The notes beneath the pieces are model-generated. The model worked only from the letters and a program-made list of their open reading frames with translations, was not told the DNA's origin and did not search any database. This document shows positions 7,398-13,235 of a DNA stretch of 16,426 bases, one piece after another; within the stretch, counting starts at the first letter, position 1; each line of letters starts with the position of its first letter. The translations under genes were made by a program, and so were the position numbers. This DNA is from Propionibacteriaceae bacterium (GTDB lineage: Bacteria; Actinomycetota; Actinomycetes; Propionibacteriales; Propionibacteriaceae), in NCBI GenBank assembly GCA_021323255.1, contig JAJTCL010000017.1:1-16426 (forward strand), in the 5' to 3' direction.

Positions 7398-8084
7398 GTG
7401 CTGCAGGGCCTTTCTGAGCTGTTAGCCGAGTACAACGTACTGGCCGCATTTTGGATGACGATCAAGCTAACCGTCGCGGCCGCCATCGGGGCCCTGCTGC
7501 TCGGCACCATCGTTGCGATCATGCGGGTCTCACCGGTTGCAGTGTTCAGGTCGGCCGGAACAGCGTACGTCACGCTGGTGCGCAACACACCCTTGACACT
7601 GATCGTGTTCTTCTGTGCGTTCGGGTTCTACATCACCCTGCAGTACCGGATTGGGCCACAGAACTCACCGATCGATGTGCAGAATTTCCGCTGGGGGGTC
7701 CTCGGGCTCGCGATCTACCACGCCGCATTTGTCGCTGAGGCGCTGCGGAGTGGCATCAACACCGTCCCCAAAGGTCAGGCCGAGGCCGCTAGGGCCATTG
7801 GCCTTGATTTTCGAACTACCTTGTCCAACGTGGTGCTGCCCCAGGCATTTCGCGGAGCCATCGCCCCGCTGGGGAATGTGCTCATCGCACTTACCAAGAA
7901 CACGACCGTAGTGGCCACCATTGGCGTAGCCGAGGCCTCCTACCTCATGAAGGGCATGATCGAGTTCCGTCCCGACCTGATCTACATCATCTTCGGGATC
8001 ATGGCAGCCGGGTTCGTGATCTTGACGCTTCCCCTTGGGATTCTTTTCACCACCTTGTCGCGGCGATTGGCGGTGAAGCGATGA
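7398..8084 (+). CDS. gluC: Glutamate ABC transporter, permease subunit
   Basis: An integral membrane subunit of the amino-acid ABC importer (HisM/GlnP-type permease). The 228 residues contain about five hydrophobic helices, including KLTVAAAIGALLLGTIVAIM near 23-42. The cytoplasmic EAA coupling loop is EAARAIGL at 129-136, followed by VVLPQAFRGAIAPLGN. The start is a judgement. The open frame reaches back to 7350, but that would put the 7351-7375 hairpin inside the gene. GGAGGGGG at 7382-7389 serves the GTG at 7398 with normal spacing; the GTG at 7389 is too close. The resulting length equals, as recalled, that of corynebacterial GluC. The stop overlaps the gluD start as ATGA, so the two permeases are translationally coupled. 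Confidence 0.93.
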   Translation: MLQGLSELLAEYNVLAAFWMTIKLTVAAAIGALLLGTIVAIMRVSPVAVFRSAGTAYVTLVRNTPLTLIVFFCAFGFYITLQYRIGPQNSPIDVQNFRWGVLGLAIYHAAFVAEALRSGINTVPKGQAEAARAIGLDFRTTLSNVVLPQAFRGAIAPLGNVLIALTKNTTVVATIGVAEASYLMKGMIEFRPDLIYIIFGIMAAGFVILTLPLGILFTTLSRRLAVKR

Positions 8085-8980
8085 CTGCCGAAACGAGCGT
8101 GCTGTTCGACGCTCCCGGGCCCAAGGCACGCACGCGTCACCGCATCATCGCAGTGGTCGGCAGCCTCGCCATCCTTGCACTGCTTTACCTACTGATCCGG
8201 GCGCTTGCTGCGAAGGGCCAGTTCACTGCCGAGAAGTGGGCCACGTTCCTTGACCCGGTGACCTGGACCGCCTACCTGCTGCCAGGTCTGCAGGCCACCT
8301 TGGTCGCAGCCTTTTTCTCCATCATCCTCGCGATCATCGGCGGAATCTTGCTAGGCATGGGCCGTTTGTCCCAGCTGAGGCCGGTGCGGATGGCCTGCGG
8401 TGCCTTTGTCGAATTCTTCCGCGCCGTTCCGGTGCTGATGATGATGCTCTTCGCCTACTACCTCTTCCTTTTCGGCTTCCAGATTTCAGGCGCCGCTCTC
8501 CCACTGTTCGGCGTCGTCGCTGGGCTGACGTTCTACAACTCCTCCGTGATCGCTGAGCTCATCCGCTCCGGAGTTGGGTCGCTGCCGAAGGGTCAGCAGG
8601 AGGCGGGCCTGGCCATTGGGCTGACCCCCTTTGCGACGCTTCGGCTGGTGCTGTTGCCGCAAGCCATCACCTTGATGCTGCCGTCCATCGTCAGCCAACT
8701 CGTCGTCGTCTTGAAGGACTCCGCTCTCGGGTTCCTGATCTTGTACCCGGAACTGGTCCGCAGCGGCCAGACTCTGGCCTCTCTCCAAGGAAACCTGATC
8801 CCGACCTTCATCGTGATAGCTGCGATTTTCATCCTCATCAACTATCTGCTGACTCGACTGGCCCACTACCTGGAGCGCAGGTTGCAGGCCCGAAGGCGCG
8901 GGCCGAAGCAGCCCGAGTTGGAAACAGTGATGAGTCCAACGCTACCGGGAGGCGCGCTCGAAGTATCCGGTCAGACTTAA
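8081..8980 (+). CDS. gluD: Glutamate ABC transporter, permease subunit
   Basis: The second membrane subunit, which heterodimerises with GluC to form the glutamate channel. The 299-residue protein starts at the ATG in the ATGA overlap with gluC. A polar N-terminal stretch of about 20 residues precedes a first helix (IIAVVGSLAILALLYLLI, 22-39). The permease core follows, with the EAA loop EAGLAIGL at 174-181 and LLPQAITLMLPSIVSQL after it. The C-terminus from about residue 265 is a basic, then polar cytoplasmic tail without recognisable domain. The TAA stop overlaps the convergent RNase Y gene's stop by 4 bp in the palindrome TTAA, and no terminator separates the two genes. Confidence 0.94.
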   Translation: MTAETSVLFDAPGPKARTRHRIIAVVGSLAILALLYLLIRALAAKGQFTAEKWATFLDPVTWTAYLLPGLQATLVAAFFSIILAIIGGILLGMGRLSQLRPVRMACGAFVEFFRAVPVLMMMLFAYYLFLFGFQISGAALPLFGVVAGLTFYNSSVIAELIRSGVGSLPKGQQEAGLAIGLTPFATLRLVLLPQAITLMLPSIVSQLVVVLKDSALGFLILYPELVRSGQTLASLQGNLIPTFIVIAAIFILINYLLTRLAHYLERRLQARRRGPKQPELETVMSPTLPGGALEVSGQT

Positions 8981-10626
8981 CGAGCAGTCTCGGTTGCCCT
9001 CGACTCTCGAACGACCGTCACCTTGATCTGGCCCGGGTAAGTCAGCTCCTCTTCGATCTGCTTAGCGATGTCGCGAGCCAGAACCTGCGCTTCAATATCG
9101 TCAACGACCTCGGGAGCCACCATGACCCGAATCTCACGGCCGGCCTGCATCGCGAACACCTTGTCCACGCCTTCCCGGGCAGAGGCAATCTCCTCGAGCC
9201 GTTCCAGACGCTGCACGTAAGCTTCGATGCTCTCGCGCCGAGCTCCCGGCCTGCTGCCGCTGATCGCATCGGCGGCCTGAACCAGCACAGCCTCGACGGT
9301 GCGTACCTCGACCTCGTTGTGGTGGGCCTCGATGGCATGCACCACATCGGGATTTTCGCCGTACCTGCGAACCAGATCCGCCCCGACGATCGCGTGCGAC
9401 CCCTCCACCTCATGCGTCAGTGCCTTGCCGATGTCATGCAGGAAGGCGGCACGTTTGCAGTGAGCGACGTCGAGCCCGAGCTCGCCCGCCATCAGCGCTG
9501 CAATGTGTGCGCTCTCCACCAGGTGTTTCAGAACGTTCTGGCCGTACGACGTGCGGTAGCGCAGCGTGCCGAGCACTGGAACAAGCGCTGGATGCAGATC
9601 AGAGATTCCCACCTCAGCCATCGCATCTTCGGCCGCCCGCAGACACTGAGCCTCAATCTGACTCTTGCTCCGCTCATGCACTTCCTCGATGCGAGCTGGA
9701 TGAATTCGGCCGTCAGCTACTAGCTCGGTCAATGTCATGCGGGCGGTCTCTCGCCGTACCGGATCGAAGCACGACAACAACACCGCCTCCGGCGTGTCGT
9801 CGATCATCACGTTCACTCCGGTCACTTGCTCGAAGGCCCGGATATTGCGGCCTTCCCGACCGATGATTCGACCCTTCATGTCATCGCCGGGAAGGTGTAC
9901 CGCCGAGACCACCGACTCTGAGGTCAGCTCAGACGCCAGACGCTGGATGGCGCCCACAATGATCGTCTGCGCTCTCCCGTCTGCCTCCCTGACCGCCTGT
10001 CGTTCGATGTCACGAGCCAGCAGCACCGCCTGCCGCTTTGCATCGTGCGCGACAGCAGCGACCAGTTCTGCCTTGGCCTGCTCGGCTGTCAAACCTGCGA
10101 TCCGCTCCAACGTGCTCTGCTGCTGCGCTTCAAGCTCTGTGAGCATTCGGCGTTGACTCTTGAGCTCGGTCTTGAGCTCCTCGAGCTGCCGAGTTTTGTC
10201 CTCCAGCCCACGCACGTCGCTGTCGAGACGTTCCTCCCGATCCGAAAGGCGTTGCTCGCGGCGTTCCAGGTCAGCACGTAACTCCCGAAGCTCGGTCCGC
10301 CGAGCGAGGGACTCTTCCTCGGCCTCGGCCCGCGCTGTCTGCGCCGAGGCCAGCAACGTCTTCGCTTTCGCGCGCAAGTCCTCGAGCTGCGTCTCCGAGG
10401 TTGCCTCTTCGCCGGAGCCGTGATCTGGGCGGCCTGTCTCAGTGCGAGGCGTGCCCGGTTGCGCAGAGCTGGAAGGACGAGCCGAAGACGTGGAATGGGC
10501 GGTTCTCAGTTGCTGGCCGGTGCTGTCGTGGTGTCCACGTCGAACCATGACCAAGGTGGCCACGCCCACCACAGCGGTGAGCAAGAAAAGGCCGACAACT
10601 ACAAGTGCTTGAAAGACCCCGGTCAC
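8977..10626 (-). CDS. rny: Ribonuclease Y
   Basis: RNase Y is a membrane-anchored endoribonuclease that starts mRNA decay. Counting from the GTG at 10626 (549 residues), a single N-terminal transmembrane helix (about 5-27) is followed by a Ser/Thr/Pro/Gly-rich linker of about 45 residues. A long charged coiled coil (about 79-215) comes next, then a KH RNA-binding domain with GRIIGREGRN at 252-261 and an HD metal-dependent hydrolase domain with HDIGKA around His397-Asp398 and a downstream AHHNEVE. The frame is open to 10677, but AGGAG eight bases before the GTG at 10626 and the start of the membrane helix favour the shorter form. It has its own predicted promoter at 10841-10869 and a leader of about 200 nt. 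It converges on gluD with a 4 bp overlap. Confidence 0.95.
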   Translation of the reverse strand: MTGVFQALVVVGLFLLTAVVGVATLVMVRRGHHDSTGQQLRTAHSTSSARPSSSAQPGTPRTETGRPDHGSGEEATSETQLEDLRAKAKTLLASAQTARAEAEEESLARRTELRELRADLERREQRLSDREERLDSDVRGLEDKTRQLEELKTELKSQRRMLTELEAQQQSTLERIAGLTAEQAKAELVAAVAHDAKRQAVLLARDIERQAVREADGRAQTIIVGAIQRLASELTSESVVSAVHLPGDDMKGRIIGREGRNIRAFEQVTGVNVMIDDTPEAVLLSCFDPVRRETARMTLTELVADGRIHPARIEEVHERSKSQIEAQCLRAAEDAMAEVGISDLHPALVPVLGTLRYRTSYGQNVLKHLVESAHIAALMAGELGLDVAHCKRAAFLHDIGKALTHEVEGSHAIVGADLVRRYGENPDVVHAIEAHHNEVEVRTVEAVLVQAADAISGSRPGARRESIEAYVQRLERLEEIASAREGVDKVFAMQAGREIRVMVAPEVVDDIEAQVLARDIAKQIEEELTYPGQIKVTVVRESRATETAR

Positions 10627-10641
10627 CGTTGCGCTCCTGTC

Positions 10642-10659
10642 TACACGCTTGAGCGTGTA
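10642..10659 (-). other. Hairpin in the rny leader next to the ribosome-binding site
   Basis: TACACGC (10642-10648) and GCGTGTA (10653-10659) are a perfect 7-bp inverted repeat with a 4-nt loop. On the rny mRNA it would fold a few bases upstream of the AGGAG at about 10636-10632. It could influence ribosome access or serve as an RNase Y landing site; no function is shown. Confidence 0.5.
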
Positions 10660-10840
10660 CCTCAAGAGGATCCGCAACGCGAATATGCAAAATCAGTCGA
10701 CGTTCAGTCAGAACGCCGGGTTCCTCATTAAGTCCTCTCAATCAAGAAGAAACTGATTTCCATTGGTTACTACATCCGGAACACTGTTTCGTCCGGGCTT
10801 TCGTCATATCGTTCAGGCGTGGCAGATACCTCGTGACTGC

Positions 10841-10869
10841 AGAGTATGTCCGGCCCTCGCCCTGGTCAA
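10841..10869 (-). promoter_or_regulatory. Predicted rny promoter
   Basis: On the minus strand TTGACC (10869-10864, 5/6 to consensus) and TACTCT (10846-10841, TANNNT) are separated by exactly 17 bp. The predicted start near 10834 leaves a leader of about 208 nt to the rny GTG. The promoter lies directly behind the recX stop (10919), so rny need not rely on recA transcription. The rest of the 10627-10918 gap is less GC-rich than the genes and contains no supported ORF. Confidence 0.5.
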
Positions 10870-10918
10870 GCACAAAAGTGTGGCCCTCGGCTAGCAGACA
10901 AGGCGCCAGAGCCGCGGC

Positions 10919-11419
10919 TCACCCACCCAACACATCGGCCAAGACTTGGGTCGTGATGCCAGCATCGAATCCGCGTCGCCCGAGTATTCCGGCCAGCCGC
11001 CGATACTGAACTTCGCGCGGTAATCCATTCATCGCCGCCCGTTTGCGCTCGACCAGATCACGAGCAGAAGTGAGCTCCGCACTGCGATCAACACCGTCAA
11101 GCGCGCTGTCGATGTGGCTCGGCTCGATTCCTTTCGCCTGCAGCTCTCGCCGGAGAAACCGACGAGACAGGTGGCGGCGCTGCTGGCGAGAAGTGACCCA
11201 ATCCACTGCAAACGAGGCGTCGTCCACCAGTCCGACTTTTTGGAGTCGATCGAGCACTCCATCGATCACACCTTCGGGCACGTTCTTAGCCTTCAGTGCT
11301 TGGTCAAGCTCATATCGGGTGCAAGCTCTAGCGGCCAACTTGCGGAGCGCGATGGTGCGGGCCACCGACTCGGCATCGGCATCGACATCATCGGATGGCT
11401 GCTGGTGGTCGATTGGCAC
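10919..11419 (-). CDS. recX: Regulatory protein RecX
   Basis: RecX binds RecA filaments and inhibits RecA's ATPase and recombinase activities, tuning the SOS and recombination response. The 166-residue product is all-alpha with the repeated three-helix RecX arrangement: ALRKLAARACTRYELDQAL near the start, VLDRLQKVGLVDDASFAVDWV in the middle, RRFLRRELQAKGI, and a last repeat RRLAGILGRRGFD. The first 20 residues are acidic and polar and outside the conserved core. The GTG start at 11419 lies 3 bp after the recA stop, with GGTGGAG inside the recA end serving as ribosome-binding site, so recX is coupled to recA. The length is normal for actinobacteria. Confidence 0.93.
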   Translation of the reverse strand: MPIDHQQPSDDVDADAESVARTIALRKLAARACTRYELDQALKAKNVPEGVIDGVLDRLQKVGLVDDASFAVDWVTSRQQRRHLSRRFLRRELQAKGIEPSHIDSALDGVDRSAELTSARDLVERKRAAMNGLPREVQYRRLAGILGRRGFDAGITTQVLADVLGG

Positions 11420-11422
11420 TGG

Positions 11423-12469
11423 CTAGAACTCCACCTCACCGGTGACCGGATCGATGCCTGCGGGCAGATTGATCTTCGGACCAATGCCCATCCGCTCCTT
11501 GATCTTCTTCTCCAACTCATCGGCCAGATCGGGATTGTTACGGAGGTAGCTGCGAGCGTTCTCGCGGCCTTGACCCAATTGGTCGGCGTCGTAGGTGAAC
11601 CAAGCCCCAGCTTTGCGAATGATTCCCGTATCCACGCCCAAATCAATGAGGCTGCCTTCGCGACTGATTCCCTGCCCATAGAGAATATCGAACTCGGCTT
11701 GCTTAAATGGCGGCGCCACTTTGTTTTTGACCACCTTCACGCGCGTCCGATTGCCGACCATTTCCTGTCCATCTTTGAGTGTCTCGATACGACGCACGTC
11801 TAGTCGCACGGATGCGTAGAACTTGAGTGCTCGGCCGCCTGTCGTTGTCTCAGGCGACCCGAACATCACCCCGATCTTCTCCCGAAGCTGGTTGATGAAG
11901 ATCGCTGTCGTGCCAGCACCGCTCAATGCACCGGTCATCTTCCGAAGGGCCTGGCTCATGAGTCGTGCCTGAAGACCGACATGGTTGTCGCCCATCTCCC
12001 CCTCGATCTCCGCCCGAGGTGTCAGTGCGGCTACCGAGTCGATCACAATGAGTGTCAGTGCGCCGGAACGGATCAGCATGTCGGCAATCTCCAACGCCTG
12101 CTCACCGTTGTCGGGTTGGCTGACCAGAAGCGAGTCGGTGTCGACGCCGAGACGTCCCGCGTACTCGGGATCCAATGCATGCTCGGCATCGATGAAAGCG
12201 CAAATTCCACCTTCAGCTTGGGCATTGGCGATCGCGTGCAGAGCTACGGTGGTCTTGCCACTGGACTCGGGGCCGTAGATTTCCACCACCCTGCCGCGCG
12301 GCAAGCCGCCGATGCCGAGAGCCACATCGAGGGCGATGGAGCCGGTCGGAATGATCTCGATCGGCGCTCTGACCTCGTCACCGAGGCGCATTACCGATCC
12401 CTTGCCGTACTGCTTGTCGATCTGCGCGAGCGCTGCCTCGAGTGCTTTCTCGCGGTCATCCGTGGCCAT
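11423..12469 (-). CDS. recA: Recombinase RecA
   Basis: RecA forms ATP-dependent filaments on single-stranded DNA, carries out strand exchange and triggers LexA self-cleavage. The 348-residue product has Walker A GPESSGKT at 66-73, the Walker B strand LTLIVIDSVAAL, loop L1 around EGEMGDNHVGLQARLMSQALRK, the INQLREKIGVMFG segment, and loop L2 with ETTTGGRALKFYASVR. No intein interrupts the gene, unlike some mycobacterial recA genes. The frame is open to 12517, but the ATG at 12469 gives the family N-terminus (MATDDREKALEAAL) and has GAAGG at normal spacing. The C-terminus ends GEVEF and lacks the long acidic tail of the E. coli protein. Two damage-related promoters lie upstream at about 12561-12583 and 12635-12655, and recX follows immediately. 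Confidence 0.98.
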   Translation of the reverse strand: MATDDREKALEAALAQIDKQYGKGSVMRLGDEVRAPIEIIPTGSIALDVALGIGGLPRGRVVEIYGPESSGKTTVALHAIANAQAEGGICAFIDAEHALDPEYAGRLGVDTDSLLVSQPDNGEQALEIADMLIRSGALTLIVIDSVAALTPRAEIEGEMGDNHVGLQARLMSQALRKMTGALSGAGTTAIFINQLREKIGVMFGSPETTTGGRALKFYASVRLDVRRIETLKDGQEMVGNRTRVKVVKNKVAPPFKQAEFDILYGQGISREGSLIDLGVDTGIIRKAGAWFTYDADQLGQGRENARSYLRNNPDLADELEKKIKERMGIGPKINLPAGIDPVTGEVEF

Positions 12470-12560
12470 CGTGATCCTTCCCTCGTCCGTTGGGCATTTG
12501 CTGCCCAGATCGGGCACTGCCTCCGGCGCGGCTGTTGTGTTTGAAAGTCTTGCGCTGTGA

Positions 12561-12583
12561 CCCTAAGGACGAGCACTGACAAT
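12561..12583 (-). promoter_or_regulatory. PafBC-type (LexA/RecA-independent) DNA-damage promoter of recA
   Basis: The minus strand reads TTGTCAGTG (12583-12575), 8 bases, then TAGGGT (12566-12561). This is an exact fit to the actinobacterial RecA-independent damage promoter motif TTGTCRGTG-N8-TANNNT, which PafBC activates in mycobacteria. The predicted start near 12554 gives a leader of about 85 nt. It is the promoter nearer to recA, matching the position of P1 in mycobacterial recA. Confidence 0.85.
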
Positions 12584-12603
12584 CGTTCGGTCGCACGGGA
12601 TTC

Positions 12604-12612
12604 TGTGGATAA
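12604..12612 (-). promoter_or_regulatory. DnaA box (perfect) in the recA promoter region
   Basis: TTATCCACA on the minus strand is a perfect match to the classical DnaA 9-mer consensus. It lies between the two predicted recA promoters. Occupancy by DnaA is inferred from sequence only. Confidence 0.5.
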
Positions 12613-12627
12613 CTCATCCTGACCCCT

Positions 12628-12636
12628 GGTGGATAA
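12628..12636 (-). promoter_or_regulatory. DnaA-box-like site (8/9) overlapping the distal recA promoter
   Basis: TTATCCACC on the minus strand matches the DnaA consensus at 8 of 9 positions. It has the same orientation as the perfect box 24 bp away. It overlaps the last two bases of the predicted -10 element TAGGTT (12640-12635). Confidence 0.4.
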
Positions 12637-12655
12637 CCTACCGAACGTTTGTTCG
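12635..12655 (-). promoter_or_regulatory. LexA (SOS) box and -10 element of the distal recA promoter
   Basis: CGAACGTTTGTTCG at 12642-12655 is a perfect CGAAC-N4-GTTCG, the actinobacterial/Gram-positive LexA operator. On the minus strand it abuts TAGGTT (12640-12635), a TANNNT -10 element, so the operator sits in the spacer where LexA would block RNA polymerase. No good -35 hexamer is visible. The box lies about 173 nt upstream of the recA start. It is not adjacent to the divergent lhr gene, because DUF3046 lies between. Confidence 0.92.
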
Positions 12656-12716
12656 AACTGCACTCGACACGCCACGACTGGAAGCGCATCTGCACCTCCA
12701 GTCGGCGCAAACCCGC

Positions 12717-12920
12717 CTAGCGGTCGCGCGCCGGCAGTTCCAGTGCTGCCCACACCGCGCGCCAGATGATCTTGCATGGCACGCCGTCGGCCAATGCTTC
12801 AACGACAGTGCGCTGGCCTAGCGCAGCGAGGCTGTACTCCGACGCCCAGACCCGGAAGTAACCGGCACCGAGGTGGAGCTGCAGGCGCTGCCATAACTCG
12901 GTCTCCTTCACAGCCGCCAT
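12717..12920 (-). CDS. DUF3046 family small protein
   Basis: A 67-residue protein of the actinobacterial DUF3046 family, regularly found directly upstream of recA; its function is unknown to me. The sequence shows the family pattern TELWQRLQLHLG, then YFRVWASEYSLAALGQRTVVEAL and a C-terminal CKIIWRAVWAALELP, suggesting a small helical fold. The start is uncertain. The ATG at 12920 has only a weak AGG upstream. The GTG four codons later (MKETELWQRL) matches the usual family N-terminus better, and the frame is open to a GTG at 12959. It lies on the same strand as recA, 247 bp upstream of it. The recA promoters occupy that gap, so the two are not necessarily one transcript. Confidence 0.85.
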   Translation of the reverse strand: MAAVKETELWQRLQLHLGAGYFRVWASEYSLAALGQRTVVEALADGVPCKIIWRAVWAALELPARDR

Positions 12921-12962
12921 TGTGCCTGTGCACACCTGCTGCCGCGATTCGGCCACCACGCG

Positions 12963-13021
12963 TTCACCGGTCCGTCTTCCCGGCCGACGGCGGATTCACC
13001 GGACCGTTTTCCCGGCCGACG
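12963..13021. repeat. Two-copy 27-nt direct repeat
   Basis: Copies at 12963-12989 and 12995-13021 share 25 of 27 bases (mismatches T/A at the ninth and C/T at the fourteenth position) with a 5-nt spacer, giving a 32-nt period, or three helical turns. Each copy starts TTCACCGG and ends CCCGGCCGACG. The site lies 43-101 bp upstream of the DUF3046 start, so it could be a tandem operator; that is inference. Confidence 0.85.
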
Positions 13022-13121
13022 CACCTTGGCAGCCGAGCGGGCCTGCTCGCTTGCGGCTGGCCACGAGCTGTACCTAGCCTGCTCACGCTGTGCACGGCAT
13101 GCACACCATGTACAGCATCAA

Positions 13122-13140
13122 ATCCCATGCAACATGGGAT
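13122..13140. repeat. Perfect palindrome upstream of lhr
   Basis: ATCCCATG-CAA-CATGGGAT is a perfect 8-bp inverted repeat with a 3-nt centre, ending one base before a TTGACA hexamer (13142-13147). It lacks a T-tract, so it is more likely an operator than a terminator. The cognate regulator is unknown. Confidence 0.7.
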
Positions 13141-13235
13141 GTTGACAGGTAGCCGAGAATGTCCTTGCCGCAGATGACCCGGCTGTAGTCGGGGATTGTC
13201 AAGTGAAGACCCACGCCTGGCGGGTGAGTGTGTCA

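Larger units (their letters stand above)
12921..13235. other. Intergenic region between divergent DUF3046 and lhr
   Basis: These 315 bases separate two divergent genes. They hold a 27-nt direct repeat (12963-13021), a tract of degenerate 9-nt units around 13083-13118 built on GTGCAT-like words, and a palindrome at 13122-13140. A perfect TTGACA at 13142-13147 has no matching -10 at standard spacing. No SOS box or PafBC motif was found. Short frames here lack ribosome-binding sites and family likeness, so I call no gene. Confidence 0.6.

Noticed and set aside
6536..7588. 350-residue minus-strand open frame across gluB and the start of gluC
   Set aside because: Shadow of the gluB coding frame: low-complexity Arg/Val/Leu-rich translation with no domain, and it runs through the intercistronic hairpin.
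11423..12469. Intein in recA
   Set aside because: The RecA core is continuous from Walker A through loop L2 at normal length, so there is no insertion.
12604..12636. A replication origin
   Set aside because: There are only two DnaA-box-like sites, with no AT-rich unwinding element and no dnaA, dnaN or parAB nearby. A regulatory role at recA is simpler.
12963..13021. CRISPR array
   Set aside because: Only two copies with a 5-nt spacer and no cas genes.
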